Positions 8,936 through 18,160 of a stretch of DNA of 64,000 bases are shown here, piece after piece. This DNA is from Ruegeria sp. Ofav3-42 (GTDB lineage Bacteria > Pseudomonadota > Alphaproteobacteria > Rhodobacterales > Rhodobacteraceae): positions 1 through 64,000 of the forward strand of contig NZ_JAKRGB010000004.1 of the NCBI RefSeq assembly GCF_022347725.1, read 5' to 3'. Positions within the stretch are counted from its first letter, which is position 1. Each line of letters begins with the position of its first letter. Below the pieces are notes generated by a model, which made no database searches, was not told the DNA's origin, and saw only the letters and a program-made list of their open reading frames with translations. A program made the translations under genes and the position numbers.

Positions 8936-10504
8936 TCAGGCGAACCATGTCCGGCTGGCAACGTAGCCATCCATGAGGTCGCCATTGGCATGTGCACCCC
9001 ATCCGGTCACCTTGTCCGAGTAGCCATCGATGGTCTGGTTGAACATCGGGTTGATCAGGCCACCTTCTTCCCAGACGATCCGCGCCATCTGAGTATAGAT
9101 TTCTTTGCGCTTGGTCTCGTCCAGCTCGGCCCGCGCCTTGAGCAGCAGAGCATCGAACTCTTCATTCTTGAAGCGGGTATCGTTCCAGTCTGCTGTCGAA
9201 AGATACCCAACCGACCACATCTGGTCCTGCACCGGGCGGCCGCCCCAATAGGACGCACAGAACGGTTTCTTGTTCCAGACTTCCGACCAGTAGCCATCCG
9301 CCGGTTCGCGCTGAATTTCCAGCGGGATGCCCGCCTCTTGCGCCGACAGCTGGAACAGCTGGGCTGCATCGATCGCTCCGGCAAACGCCGCGTCCGAGAC
9401 GTGCAAAACAATGGGCGACCCGTCATGACCCGAAGCCTTGTAGTGCTCGGCAGCCTTGGCCAGATCGAACTGACGCTGTTCCATCGCATTGTTAAACAGC
9501 GGGTAGCCCTCGTTGATCGGAATATCGTTGCCGATCGAGCCATAACCACGCAGCACCTTGTCGACCAATTCTTCGCGGTTGATCGCGTATTTCAGCGCCA
9601 GACGCAAATCCTTGTTATCGAACGGCGCGGTGTCGGTGTGCATCACAAAGATATAGTGCCCGCGACCCGAAGTGGCGTTGAGTGTAACACCAGGTGCACG
9701 ACCGAACAGTTTGGCAGTGCGCGGCGGAACGATGTTGATCGCATGAACCTGACCGGCTTGCAGAGCCGCGGAACGTGCAGTGTCGTCGTTCAGAACCAGA
9801 ATTTCGTGGCTGTCGTAATGGCCAACGCTGTCGTCCCAGTGGTTGGCGAATTTCTCGAACCCGTAACGTACACCAGGTTCGTCGGCGATGACTTTGTATG
9901 CACCGGTCGAAATGCCCTCGCCCGGATTATCGATGCCGCCACCCGGTTGCATGACCAGGTGATAGTCCGACATCAGATAAGGAAGGTCTGCGTTCGGAGT
10001 TGTCAGAGTGATCACTACGTTATTGCCGTCAACACGAACGTCTTCCACACCGCGCATGATACCCAGAGCACCGGACTGCGATTCTTCGTTGGAATGCCGC
10101 TCCAGCGTAAGTTGGACATCCTCAGGTGTCAGCGATTTACCATTGTGGAACTCAACGCCCTTGCGGATGGCAAAAGTCCACACCTTGCCGTCCTCAGACG
10201 CTTCCCAGCTTTCCGCGATGCTGGGCGCGATTCCGCCGTCGGCCGTCAGAACCGTAAGCGTGTTGCCGTAAGCTCGCAGCGCCTTCGCAGTGACGTGAGA
10301 CGCAGACAGCGCAGGATCCAGGGAATTGGTGCTTTCTCCACCTTTCAGGCCCAGAACAAAGTGTCCTCCCTTTTTTGGCGTGTCCGCCAGACCGGCTTCG
10401 GTCCAGATCATGCTGGCGGCCGTAGCGCTCAGGCCTAGCGCGCCGGCCTTGGCCATGAAATCACGGCGGCTCAGCATTTCGGGGTTGAGGTTGAACTTCT
10501 TCAT
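8936..10504 (-). CDS. ABC transporter substrate-binding protein, family 5 (peptide/opine type)
   Basis: 522 residues from MKKFNLNPEM, with AAGGA about eight bases upstream. An upstream in-frame codon at 10537 lacks a ribosome site. The N-terminus carries a twin-arginine signal (SRRDFM, R13-R14, then AGALGLSATAASMIW), so the protein is exported folded through Tat. The body has the SBP_bac_5 pattern: LNPAL-like SLDPALS, YGNTL, IAPSIAESWE, TFAIRKGVEFHNG, and late NPMFNQTIDGY. Such proteins deliver di/oligopeptides, opines or similar compounds to Dpp/Opp permeases. No permease or ATPase gene is next to it, so it is an orphan receptor here. It diverges from a DMGDH-like gene, which could hint at an N-methylated ligand (inference). 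Confidence 0.88.
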   Translation of the reverse strand: MKKFNLNPEMLSRRDFMAKAGALGLSATAASMIWTEAGLADTPKKGGHFVLGLKGGESTNSLDPALSASHVTAKALRAYGNTLTVLTADGGIAPSIAESWEASEDGKVWTFAIRKGVEFHNGKSLTPEDVQLTLERHSNEESQSGALGIMRGVEDVRVDGNNVVITLTTPNADLPYLMSDYHLVMQPGGGIDNPGEGISTGAYKVIADEPGVRYGFEKFANHWDDSVGHYDSHEILVLNDDTARSAALQAGQVHAINIVPPRTAKLFGRAPGVTLNATSGRGHYIFVMHTDTAPFDNKDLRLALKYAINREELVDKVLRGYGSIGNDIPINEGYPLFNNAMEQRQFDLAKAAEHYKASGHDGSPIVLHVSDAAFAGAIDAAQLFQLSAQEAGIPLEIQREPADGYWSEVWNKKPFCASYWGGRPVQDQMWSVGYLSTADWNDTRFKNEEFDALLLKARAELDETKRKEIYTQMARIVWEEGGLINPMFNQTIDGYSDKVTGWGAHANGDLMDGYVASRTWFA

Positions 10505-10620
10505 TGGGGTGTCCTTGCAGAGTGGTTGACCTGACATTCAGTCGACAGGCCATTAGTTCGATTCTGTAAAAGTCTTGTGACCAGATTTGGCGGGAATGCA
10601 AAGCGTTCGGATTGCCCTCT

Positions 10621-10637
10621 GCGACACTTTCTGTCGC
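10621..10637. promoter_or_regulatory. Dyad GCGACA-N5-TGTCGC, candidate operator
   Basis: A perfect 6-bp inverted repeat with a 5-base centre sits mid-way in the 195-base gap between the divergent binding-protein and DMGDH-like genes. It has no T tract and no nearby stop codon, so a terminator is unlikely. A shared regulator-binding site is the simpler reading. The regulator is not encoded in the window as far as can be seen. Confidence 0.4.
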
Positions 10638-10699
10638 TGGAGCTATTGCATTGGCGGTCGTCCTATTCAGACTGACGCCGTAACCAGCAGGAGTCGTTC

Positions 10700-13117
10700 A
10701 TGAAACAAACAACCCAAGTCGTAGTCATTGGCGGAGGCGTCGTTGGATGTTCGGTTCTCTATCACCTGACCAAGCTGGGTTGGTCAGACGTGATTCTGCT
10801 GGAACGGTCCGAGCTGACCAGCGGATCGACTTGGCACGCGGCGGGTGGGTTTCACACACTGAACGGCGACACCAACATGGCGGCGCTGCAGGGATACACG
10901 ATCCAGTTGTACAAAGAGCTGGAAGAGATCACAGGTATGTCCTGCGGGCTGCACCATGTGGGCGGGGTAACGCTGGCCGACAATCAGGACCGGTTCGACA
11001 TGCTGCTGGCCGAACGCGCCAAGCATCGCTTCATGGGGCTGGAAACCGAAATCGTTGGGCCGGACGAGATTAGGAAGATCGCGCCAATCACCAACACAGA
11101 CGGAATCATCGGCGCGCTCTACGACCCGCTGGACGGGCATCTGGACCCATCGGGCACCACCCATGCCTATGCCAAGGCAGCCCGGATGGGCGGTGCCACG
11201 ATCGAAACACATTGCATGGTGCGCGAAACCAACCAGCGCACTGATGGCACATGGGATGTCGTAACCGACAAAGGCACCATTCACGCCGAGCACATCGTCA
11301 ATGCGGGCGGTCTATGGGCGCGCGAGGTTGGCGCGATGGCGGGCATTTACTTCCCCCTGAACCCGATGGAGCACCAGTACCTTGTGACGGACGCGATCCC
11401 TCAGATAGAGGCAATCATAGACGCCGGCGGCGAGCACCCGCACGTGATGGACCCCGCCGGCGAAAGCTATCTGCGACAGGAAGGGCGCGGGTTGTGCATC
11501 GGATTCTACGAACAACCCTGCAAGCCCTGGGCCGTTGACGGAACGCCCTGGGAGTTTGGCCACGAACTGCTGCCCGACGACTATGACAAGATCACTGACA
11601 GTATCGAGTTTGCCTACAAACGCTTCCCGGTTCTGGCCGAGGCGGGCGTCAAATCCGTGATCCACGGTCCGTTCACATTTGCGCCGGACGGCAACCCTCT
11701 GGTCGGGCCTGTGCCGGGCATGCGCAACTACTGGTCGGCCTGCGGTGTGATGGCGGGGTTTAGTCAGGGCGGCGGCGTTGGCCTGACGCTGGCGCAATGG
11801 ATGATCGAAGGTGAGCCCGAACGGGATGTGTTCGCGATGGACGTCGCCCGGTTTGGTGACTGGATCAGCCCCGGCTACACGCGCCCAAAGGTGATCGAGA
11901 ACTATCAAAAACGCTTCAGCGTCGCCTACCCCAACGAAGAACTGCCCGCTGCGCGCCCGAACCGGACAACACCGATGTACGACATCTTCAGCGAACTGGG
12001 CGCGGTCTGGGGTCAGCAATACGGCCTCGAAGTCGCGAACTACTTCGCCCAAGACGGTGAACCCGAATACGAAACGCCGTCTTTCCGCCGATCCGACGCA
12101 TTCGATGCCACAGGCCGCGAGGTGAGCGCCGTTCGCAACGGCGTCGGGATCAACGAGGTCCACAACTTCGGCAAATACCGCATTACCGGTCCCGGCGCGC
12201 GCGGCTGGCTGGACCGCATTATGGCCGGGCGCATTCCGAAACCGGGGCGGTTGTCTCTGACACCGATGCTGTCGCCAAAAGGCAAGCTGATCGGGGATTT
12301 CACGGTCTCTTGCCTGAGTGAGACAGAATTCCAGCTGACTGCCTCATACGGCAGTCAGGCCTTCCACATGCGGTGGTTCCTGCAACATCAGGAAGACGGT
12401 GTTTCTATTGAAAACGTCAGTGACCGGCTGAATGGATTTCAAATCGCAGGACCAAAGGCAGCAGAGGTGCTGGCGGCATGCACCCGCGCAGACATCTCGG
12501 ACCTCAAGTTCCTGGATGTGCGTCGCATGACCATCGGCATGACCGATTGCACCGTCCAGCGGGTCAGCTACACAGGGGATCTGGGGTACGAGATCTACTG
12601 TGATCCGATGGCTCAACGACAACTCTGGTGGACCCTTTGGCAAGCCGGTCAGCCGCATGGAATGGTTCCCTTTGGCATGCGCGCAATGATGAGCTTGCGT
12701 CTGGACAAATTCTTTGGGTCCTGGATGCGTGAGTTCTCCCCGGATTACACCGCCGCTGAAACCGGGCTGGATCGCTTCATATCCTTCTCGAAGAACGTCG
12801 ACTTTATCGGCCGAGCCGCTGCCGAGCTTGAACGGGCCGAAGGTACGGCGCGTAAGCTGGTGTCGTTCGAAGTGGATGCCGACGATGCGGATGTAAACGC
12901 CTATGAGCCGATCTGGCTGGACGGTGTGGTCGTCGGATTCTGCACCTCTGGCGGCTATTCGCATTTCTCGGAAAAGTCGATCGCCATGGGGTTCCTACCC
13001 TCTGACCGCGCGCGTGATGGGCTGGAAGTCGAGATCGAGATTCTGGGACAGATGCGCAAGGCCCGCGTGATTTCCGCTCCGCTGTTCGACGCGGACGGCG
13101 CGCGCATGCGCGGATGA
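10700..13117 (+). CDS. DMGDH/sarcosine dehydrogenase-type FAD oxidoreductase with GcvT domain
   Basis: 805 residues. The N-terminal half is a DAO-type FAD domain: GGGVVG at 11-16, E35 for ribose, and STWHAAGG with H46 in the place where DMGDH and SARDH attach FAD covalently. The C-terminal half is an aminomethyltransferase (GcvT) fold (about 430-800) that binds tetrahydrofolate and collects the methyl group as 5,10-methylene-THF. The reaction would be oxidative demethylation of dimethylglycine, sarcosine or a related N-methyl amine. Which one cannot be told from sequence. AGGAG lies about ten bases before the ATG. A MobA-like gene follows after 30 bases, probably co-transcribed. No electron-transfer flavoprotein is nearby. 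Confidence 0.9.
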   Translation: MKQTTQVVVIGGGVVGCSVLYHLTKLGWSDVILLERSELTSGSTWHAAGGFHTLNGDTNMAALQGYTIQLYKELEEITGMSCGLHHVGGVTLADNQDRFDMLLAERAKHRFMGLETEIVGPDEIRKIAPITNTDGIIGALYDPLDGHLDPSGTTHAYAKAARMGGATIETHCMVRETNQRTDGTWDVVTDKGTIHAEHIVNAGGLWAREVGAMAGIYFPLNPMEHQYLVTDAIPQIEAIIDAGGEHPHVMDPAGESYLRQEGRGLCIGFYEQPCKPWAVDGTPWEFGHELLPDDYDKITDSIEFAYKRFPVLAEAGVKSVIHGPFTFAPDGNPLVGPVPGMRNYWSACGVMAGFSQGGGVGLTLAQWMIEGEPERDVFAMDVARFGDWISPGYTRPKVIENYQKRFSVAYPNEELPAARPNRTTPMYDIFSELGAVWGQQYGLEVANYFAQDGEPEYETPSFRRSDAFDATGREVSAVRNGVGINEVHNFGKYRITGPGARGWLDRIMAGRIPKPGRLSLTPMLSPKGKLIGDFTVSCLSETEFQLTASYGSQAFHMRWFLQHQEDGVSIENVSDRLNGFQIAGPKAAEVLAACTRADISDLKFLDVRRMTIGMTDCTVQRVSYTGDLGYEIYCDPMAQRQLWWTLWQAGQPHGMVPFGMRAMMSLRLDKFFGSWMREFSPDYTAAETGLDRFISFSKNVDFIGRAAAELERAEGTARKLVSFEVDADDADVNAYEPIWLDGVVVGFCTSGGYSHFSEKSIAMGFLPSDRARDGLEVEIEILGQMRKARVISAPLFDADGARMRG

Positions 13118-13147
13118 CAGGGGACGCTCTGGCGGCTATGTGATGGC

Positions 13148-13747
13148 ATGATCGAAATTCCCATCATCCTTCTGGCCGCCGGACAATCCCGCCGTATGGC
13201 GGGTGCGGATAAACTGTTGCAGAGCATCGAGGGCAAATCCCTGTTGCGCCGATCCGCGCTGACTGCGCTTAAGACCGGACCTGTTATTGTTGCGCTGCCG
13301 CCTGCCCCGCACCCCCGCTACGAGGCGCTGGCCGGGCTGGATCTGACAAAAGTGGGCATTCCAAACGCGGATGAGGGTATGAACGCAAGCCTGCGCGGCG
13401 CACTTGCACATACGCCGCCCGAAGCGGACGCTGTGATGGTTCTGCTGGCCGATCTGCCGGACATAACCGTTGACGATCTGAAAAGCGTCATCGCCTCTGT
13501 CCACGAACAACCTGATCACTTGATCTGGCGCGGCGCGACCTCTGCCGGAAAGCCCGGTCACCCGGTCATTTTTGATCGCCAGCTTTTTGACGAACTCAGC
13601 CGCCTGACCGGTGATGACGGTGCGCAATCGGTTGTGCGCGCCCACAAGGATAAGGTGTGCCTTGTGCCTTTGCCGGGCCGGAACGCTCTGTTGGATTTGG
13701 ATACGCCTGAGGATTGGGCGCAATGGCGATCACAAAGAACCACCTAA
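13148..13747 (+). CDS. MobA/MocA-like nucleotidyltransferase
   Basis: 199 residues. The N-terminal LLAAGQSRRMAGADKLL is the nucleotide-binding signature of NTP_transf_3 proteins such as MobA and MocA, which attach GMP or CMP to molybdopterin. Further along, VLLADLPDITVDDL holds the metal-binding Asp region, and GKPGHPVIF is the usual pterin-side motif. The tail LLDLDTPEDW is typical of MocA. CTP:molybdopterin cytidylyltransferase is therefore the best guess, although no molybdoenzyme gene is adjacent. It follows the DMGDH-like gene by 30 bases and ends at a strong hairpin. Specificity for CTP or GTP is not settled. Confidence 0.8.
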   Translation: MIEIPIILLAAGQSRRMAGADKLLQSIEGKSLLRRSALTALKTGPVIVALPPAPHPRYEALAGLDLTKVGIPNADEGMNASLRGALAHTPPEADAVMVLLADLPDITVDDLKSVIASVHEQPDHLIWRGATSAGKPGHPVIFDRQLFDELSRLTGDDGAQSVVRAHKDKVCLVPLPGRNALLDLDTPEDWAQWRSQRTT

Positions 13748-13751
13748 CGTG

Positions 13752-13783
13752 AAGCGGCCCGGTCGATTTCGACCGGGCCGCTT
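13752..13783 (+). terminator. Strong hairpin after the MocA-like gene
   Basis: AAGCGGCCCGGTCG (13752-13765) pairs perfectly with CGACCGGGCCGCTT (13770-13783) around loop ATTT, four bases after the stop. No T tract follows, so it is either an atypical terminator or a 3' end stabiliser. The position supports termination of the DMGDH-mocA unit. Confidence 0.65.
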
Positions 13784-14499
13784 GCCCAAAACAGGACTAC
13801 CACTTTTCACCAATCCCGAAAACGCGGCCAAAAATGTCTAAAGACACCCTGGCTATTCCGCTGCTGAACCTAAACAAGACCCCCTCGTTAACATGCCGCT
13901 CAGCGTTTCCAGTGACTGTGACAAGCCGTTGGCACCCCCTAGTGCCGTCGGCTCCCCCTCGCTTGGGCAAGATCATCGTCACCCATCCGGTGCGTCCAAA
14001 CAACGTAAAATTGGAAAGAACAGTTAATTTTTCGCATATCGGGTTGGCTTTTGCGCAACATCCCGCCGAAGGCAACTCTACTTAAAGGCGATCACAAAAA
14101 CGACCCTGATGCACCAGATTCAGTGTTATGCACATTCTTAATTGGGCATATAATAATCTTATTGGGTGCATATGCTTTAACTATGCACAAATTCAAAAAA
14201 CCAGGCCACAACCAAAAGACGAATATTTTCATTCAGCGGTCTTCGGGCAGCCCTTTGTTACCAAAACTGAATCAATTCAAGTCATTTCAGAGATTGACCG
14301 TCAATTCAGCAACAATCCACTGATTCGAATCTTTTGATTCGCAGCCGGTTCATCAATCTCTCGGGTCGGAGCGATAGAACGGCACGTTTGTGGCGAAATT
14401 AAGATTTCTTAATGTGCAGCACAGGAAACTCACAGACTGATGCCGCATCTCCTCTTTCAACGCGCGGCCGCAATCGCGCGATATAAACAGGAGACTAAA
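13784..14499. other. AT-rich intergenic region with short repeats
   Basis: About 715 bases without a credible gene; the open frames present have no ribosome site and no family likeness. It is AT-richer than both flanks. Seen here: ATTGGGCATAT (14141-14151) and ATTGGGTGCATAT (14161-14173); two TATGCACA copies (about 14127 and 14182); a small stem CGAATC-TTTT-GATTCG near 14326-14341; and a 16-bp palindrome at 14398. The segment GGCGATCACAAA occurs at 13725-13736 and again at 14087-14098. The right part must hold the promoter of the Do protease. An unrecognised small RNA cannot be excluded. Confidence 0.4.
14398..14413. promoter_or_regulatory. Palindrome ATTAAGA-TT-TCTTAAT upstream of the Do protease
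   Basis: A perfect 7-bp inverted repeat with a 2-base centre, about 85 bases before the protease start. It contains TTAA-N6-TTAA, which resembles both OmpR-type direct or inverted half-sites and, loosely, a CtrA site (whose usual spacing is N7). The two-component regulator encoded downstream is an obvious candidate to bind here, which would be autoregulation. Confidence 0.4.
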
Positions 14500-15936
14500 A
14501 TGAGCATCCGTAAATCCTCTCTGCTTTTGCCACGTGTTACCAGCTGGGCCGGCGTATCCGCGCTTAGCGCTGCACTGTTGGCCACAACCGCCCTGCCCTC
14601 GCTGGCGGACGAGGCCCTGGCTGATCTGGTTGAGAGTGTGTCCCCCTCGGTGGTGACAATCATCGCCGAGCAGGACGTCGTGCCCGCACAGGCCAAGGGA
14701 CAGAACTTTGATTTCGAAGGACACCCATTCGGAGAGTTCTTCGAGCGTTTCGGTGGCCCTGAGGGCTTTCAAATGCCGCAACGCGGCCCGGCTCAGGGAC
14801 TGGGATCGGGCTTTGTACTGGATGAAGCCGGCTACATCGTGACCAACCACCATGTGGTCGACAACGCCTCGACTGTAACCGTCCGCCTGAGCGACGATCG
14901 CAGTTTTGATGCCGAGATTATCGGTACCGACCCGCTGACCGATATTGCCATCCTCAAAATCGATGCGGGTGAAACCTTGCAAGCGGTTGAACTGGGCGAC
15001 AGCGACGTCATTCGCGTAGGCGAAGATGTTGTCGCCATCGGCAACCCGTTCGGCCTGCACTCTACCGTGACCACCGGCATCGTATCGGCCAAAGGCCGCA
15101 ACATCTCGGCCGGCCCCTACGCTGAGTTTATCCAGACCGATGCTGCTATCAACAAGGGCAATTCGGGCGGTCCGCTGTTCAACATGGAAGGTGAAGTTGT
15201 CGGCGTGAACTCGGCCATATATTCACCGACCGGTGGTTCGGTTGGCCTGGGCTTTGCCGTGACCTCGAACATCGTCGAACATATTGCAGCGGACCTGCGT
15301 GATGATGGTCAGGTCAGCCGCGGCTGGTTGGGTGTTTCTATCCAGAACGTCAGTCCTGAGATTGCCGCCGCGATGGGCATCGACGCCTCATCGGGCGCGC
15401 TGGTTTCGGATGTCGTTTCCGGCAGCCCCGCCGAAGGCGTTCTGCAGCAGGGCGATGTCATCCTGACGTTCAACGATGAAGCCGTGGACTCAAGCAGCGA
15501 CCTGCCGATCCTCGTCGGAACGACCAAAGTCGGCACTGACAGTGTCCTGACCGTTCTGCGCGACGGCAAGGAAGAGACGCTGAACCTGACAATCGGCCAG
15601 CACCAGAGCGCCTCGGCCGAGATCGACAAATCAGTGGACGAAGGCATCTCGGGCACAGCCCTGGGTGTGACCGTCGCCCCGCTGACCGACAGCAACCGCG
15701 CCCAGATGGGCGTTGCTGAAAACGTCGACGGCGTGGTCGTGACCGAGCTGAAGCCCGACAGCCCCGCGGCCAAGGCCGGTCTGCAACGCGGCGACGTGAT
15801 CGTGAAGCTGGGCGGCCAGGAAACCGCGACACCTGACGCGCTGAAGGCCGCATTGGACAGCGAAAAGACCGATCCGGCCCTGGTGCTGATCAATCGCGGC
15901 GGCAACCAGATCTTCGTGGCGGTGGAAATCGCCTGA
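14500..15936 (+). CDS. Do-family periplasmic serine protease (DegP/DegQ-like)
   Basis: 478 residues from MSIRKSSLLL, chosen because AGGAG lies eight bases upstream; an in-frame ATG at 14440 lacks one. A Sec signal ends near residue 36 (LPSLADEAL). The trypsin-like domain has the full triad: H118 (TNHHVVD), D148 (LTDIAILKID) and S222 (NKGNSGGPLF). Two PDZ domains follow (about 275-370 and 395-475). Family members degrade or chaperone misfolded envelope proteins. The gene is followed by a regulator and kinase gene, which suggests envelope-stress control as in Cpx or MprAB systems, although a hairpin at 16021 may separate the transcripts. Confidence 0.93.
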   Translation: MSIRKSSLLLPRVTSWAGVSALSAALLATTALPSLADEALADLVESVSPSVVTIIAEQDVVPAQAKGQNFDFEGHPFGEFFERFGGPEGFQMPQRGPAQGLGSGFVLDEAGYIVTNHHVVDNASTVTVRLSDDRSFDAEIIGTDPLTDIAILKIDAGETLQAVELGDSDVIRVGEDVVAIGNPFGLHSTVTTGIVSAKGRNISAGPYAEFIQTDAAINKGNSGGPLFNMEGEVVGVNSAIYSPTGGSVGLGFAVTSNIVEHIAADLRDDGQVSRGWLGVSIQNVSPEIAAAMGIDASSGALVSDVVSGSPAEGVLQQGDVILTFNDEAVDSSSDLPILVGTTKVGTDSVLTVLRDGKEETLNLTIGQHQSASAEIDKSVDEGISGTALGVTVAPLTDSNRAQMGVAENVDGVVVTELKPDSPAAKAGLQRGDVIVKLGGQETATPDALKAALDSEKTDPALVLINRGGNQIFVAVEIA

Positions 15937-16020
15937 ACTTAAGCCTGTGCGCGCCATTTGATGGGGAATTCTGGCGCGCGCCTCCCTGGCGGATTGAATT
16001 GTCCGCTCTCCGCCGGGACT

Positions 16021-16057
16021 GCCGGGTGCTCCTCAACGCACCCGGCACGTATTTTTT
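16021..16057 (+). terminator. Rho-independent terminator after the Do protease
   Basis: GCCGGGTGC (16021-16029) pairs with GCACCCGGC (16038-16046) around an 8-base loop, followed by ACGTATTTTTTC. It lies between the protease and the response regulator, about 60 bases before the regulator start. It could fully or partly uncouple the two. Confidence 0.8.
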
Positions 16058-16116
16058 CAAATCCTGTGCTTTATCTGATTTTTGTGTTTAAATCCCGCTG
16101 GAAAGGAAGGCAAAAC

Positions 16117-16797
16117 ATGAGCCGTCGCTTGCTGATCGTCGAAGACGACGAAGACACCCGTGAATTCATCGCCAAGGGTTTTGGCGAAGAAGGCTACGTG
16201 GTCGAGCAGGCCGCCGACGGGCGTGAGGGTCTGTACCACGCCACGGATGGCGGGTTTGACGCCATTGTGCTGGATCGGATGCTGCCGGGCCTTGATGGCT
16301 TGTCGCTGATCAGATCCCTGCGGGCGGCGGGGGTGAAAACCCCGACCTTAATGCTGACCGCTATGAGCGCCGTTGACGAGCGGGTCAAAGGCCTGCGCTC
16401 AGGTGCCGATGACTATCTGGTCAAACCGTTTTCGTTTCAGGAACTGCACGCGCGGATCGAAGCCTTATTGCGGCGTCCTCAGGAATCCGAGGAAACTGCA
16501 ACGCTGACCTGCCGCGACCTTGAGATGGACTTGCTGACGCGCAAAGTCACCCGCGACGGGCATGAGATTTCACTGACTCCGCGCGAGTTTCAGATTCTTG
16601 AGTTCTTCTTGCGCCGTAAAAACCGCGTAGTTTCGCGCACCATGCTGCTGGAAGGTGTTTGGGATTACCATTTCGACCCGAATACCAACGTGGTCGACGT
16701 TCATATCTCAAAGCTGCGCCGCCAGTTGGATGAAGGCGGCCGACCACCCTTGATTGAAACAGTTCGAGGCGCAGGTTACATGATATCCGATGGATAA
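16117..16797 (+). CDS. OmpR/PhoB-type response regulator
   Basis: 226 residues from MSRRLLIVEDDED, with AAGGAAGG about seven bases upstream. The longer open frame from 15958 runs through the terminator and is rejected. The receiver domain has E9/D10/D11, phospho-acceptor D53, T81 and K103 (LVKPF). The C-terminal winged helix carries LTPREFQILEFF and ends with VRGAGYMI, the typical OmpR recognition wing. It overlaps its kinase by 8 bases. The likely target is the upstream protease gene or the palindrome at 14398 (inference from position only). Confidence 0.95.
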   Translation: MSRRLLIVEDDEDTREFIAKGFGEEGYVVEQAADGREGLYHATDGGFDAIVLDRMLPGLDGLSLIRSLRAAGVKTPTLMLTAMSAVDERVKGLRSGADDYLVKPFSFQELHARIEALLRRPQESEETATLTCRDLEMDLLTRKVTRDGHEISLTPREFQILEFFLRRKNRVVSRTMLLEGVWDYHFDPNTNVVDVHISKLRRQLDEGGRPPLIETVRGAGYMISDG

Positions 16798-18160
16798 CCT
16801 GCGACTTTCGTTCAACAATTCGCGCACCCGACTAGTCCTGGCCAGCATGGTTCTCAGCACCTTGCTGACAGCAATTGTGCTGGGTCTTGTGTATTTCACG
16901 GCCAATCGCAGCATTGAAGGTGAAACACGTTCGGTGGTTTCTGCCGAACTGACAGGTCTGGCCGATGAATACGAGCGGCGCGGTCTTATCGGGCTGTTAC
17001 AGGCTATCGAACGGCGGCTGCCCACGGCGTCGGAGCGCGACGCGCTGTATCTTTTGACCGATCGCTTCGGGGTCAAGCTGGCTGGCAACCTGAAGCACTG
17101 GCCCACCGAAGTTACCGCGGGCAGCGGTTGGGTCGATCTGGAACTGCGGCGGGCTGACAATGACCAATTGGTTCCAATTTCAGCGGCCTCGGTTCGACTG
17201 CCCGGAGGCGAACGCCTGTTGGTTGGTCGCGACGCCTTGGCACGACAGCAATTCGACCGGGCGCTGTTGCGCGCCGTTGCGCTGGCGCTGGCGATTGCTT
17301 TGGCCCTCAGCTTTCTGACTGGCTGGCTGTTCACCCGGTTGGTGTTTTCAAGATTGTCGGACATCGCAAGCACGGCAGAAAACATCGTTTCCGGCGATCT
17401 GTCCCGTCGCATGCAATTGCGTGGAACCGGGGATGAATTTGATCAGGTCGCCGGAACTCTGAACACCATGCTGGACCGGATCGAGGAACTGATCAGTAAC
17501 CTGCGCACGACATCCAACTCAATCGCGCATGACCTGCGATCACCGCTTTCGCGCTTGCGTCAAAGGGTCGAGTCGCTGTCCGATCCCGACAAAAGCGATC
17601 TGGACCGCGAAGTGGATGTGGCCCGCGCAACCACCGAGATCGATCACGTACTCCGCGTTCTTGGACAACTGACCGAGATCTCGCGTGCCGAAGCCGGCGT
17701 GGGCCGCGAACAATTCGAGCCCGTGGACCTGCAGCAGCTGGTCGGCGATGTCGTCGAGCTTTACGAGCCTGTGGCCTCTGATCAAGGGGTTACGCTAGAG
17801 GTCACTGGAACTGCAAATGCCGTTCAGGGCCACCGCCCTCTTCTGTCGCAGGCGTTGTCGAACCTGTTGGAAAACGCCATGCGCTACGCGCCGGAAGAAA
17901 CGGCCATTACGATCACCTTGTCAGAAGACGGTCCCTTCGCTTGCCTGAGCGTACGTGACCGGGGCCCCGGTGTGCCCGAAGACGAACTGCCGCGTCTGCA
18001 GGTTCCGTTCGTAACACTCGATCCTGCACGGACCGAGCGAAATGCCGGGTTGGGCCTCGCTCTGGTCGCAGCGATATCTCACATGCATCAAGGCGCGTTT
18101 GAGGCACACAATCGCAACCCGGGCCTCGAAGCTACAATCAAGTTGGCGCGCAAGCTTTAA
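16790..18160 (+). CDS. Membrane sensor histidine kinase (HAMP-HisKA-HATPase)
   Basis: 456 residues. Two membrane helices (about 15-37 and 160-185) enclose a periplasmic sensor of about 120 residues. A HAMP domain (185-237) follows, then the dimerisation helix with phospho-acceptor H247 (IAHDLRSPLSRLR), and the ATPase domain with NLLENAMRYAP, DRGPGVP and GLGLALV. It overlaps the regulator gene by 8 bases, so the two are translationally coupled. Its stop overlaps the stop of the convergent CYTH gene by two bases. The signal is not evident; the protease neighbour suggests envelope state. Confidence 0.95.
   Translation: MDNLRLSFNNSRTRLVLASMVLSTLLTAIVLGLVYFTANRSIEGETRSVVSAELTGLADEYERRGLIGLLQAIERRLPTASERDALYLLTDRFGVKLAGNLKHWPTEVTAGSGWVDLELRRADNDQLVPISAASVRLPGGERLLVGRDALARQQFDRALLRAVALALAIALALSFLTGWLFTRLVFSRLSDIASTAENIVSGDLSRRMQLRGTGDEFDQVAGTLNTMLDRIEELISNLRTTSNSIAHDLRSPLSRLRQRVESLSDPDKSDLDREVDVARATTEIDHVLRVLGQLTEISRAEAGVGREQFEPVDLQQLVGDVVELYEPVASDQGVTLEVTGTANAVQGHRPLLSQALSNLLENAMRYAPEETAITITLSEDGPFACLSVRDRGPGVPEDELPRLQVPFVTLDPARTERNAGLGLALVAAISHMHQGAFEAHNRNPGLEATIKLARKL

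Noticed and set aside
13834..14337. Open frames in the AT-rich gap before the Do protease
   Set aside because: No ribosome sites, no hydrophobic or domain pattern, overlapping each other in different frames.
14320..14345. tRNA-like TTCGAAT element
   Set aside because: No acceptor stem or anticodon arm can be built around it; it is part of a small CGAATC hairpin.
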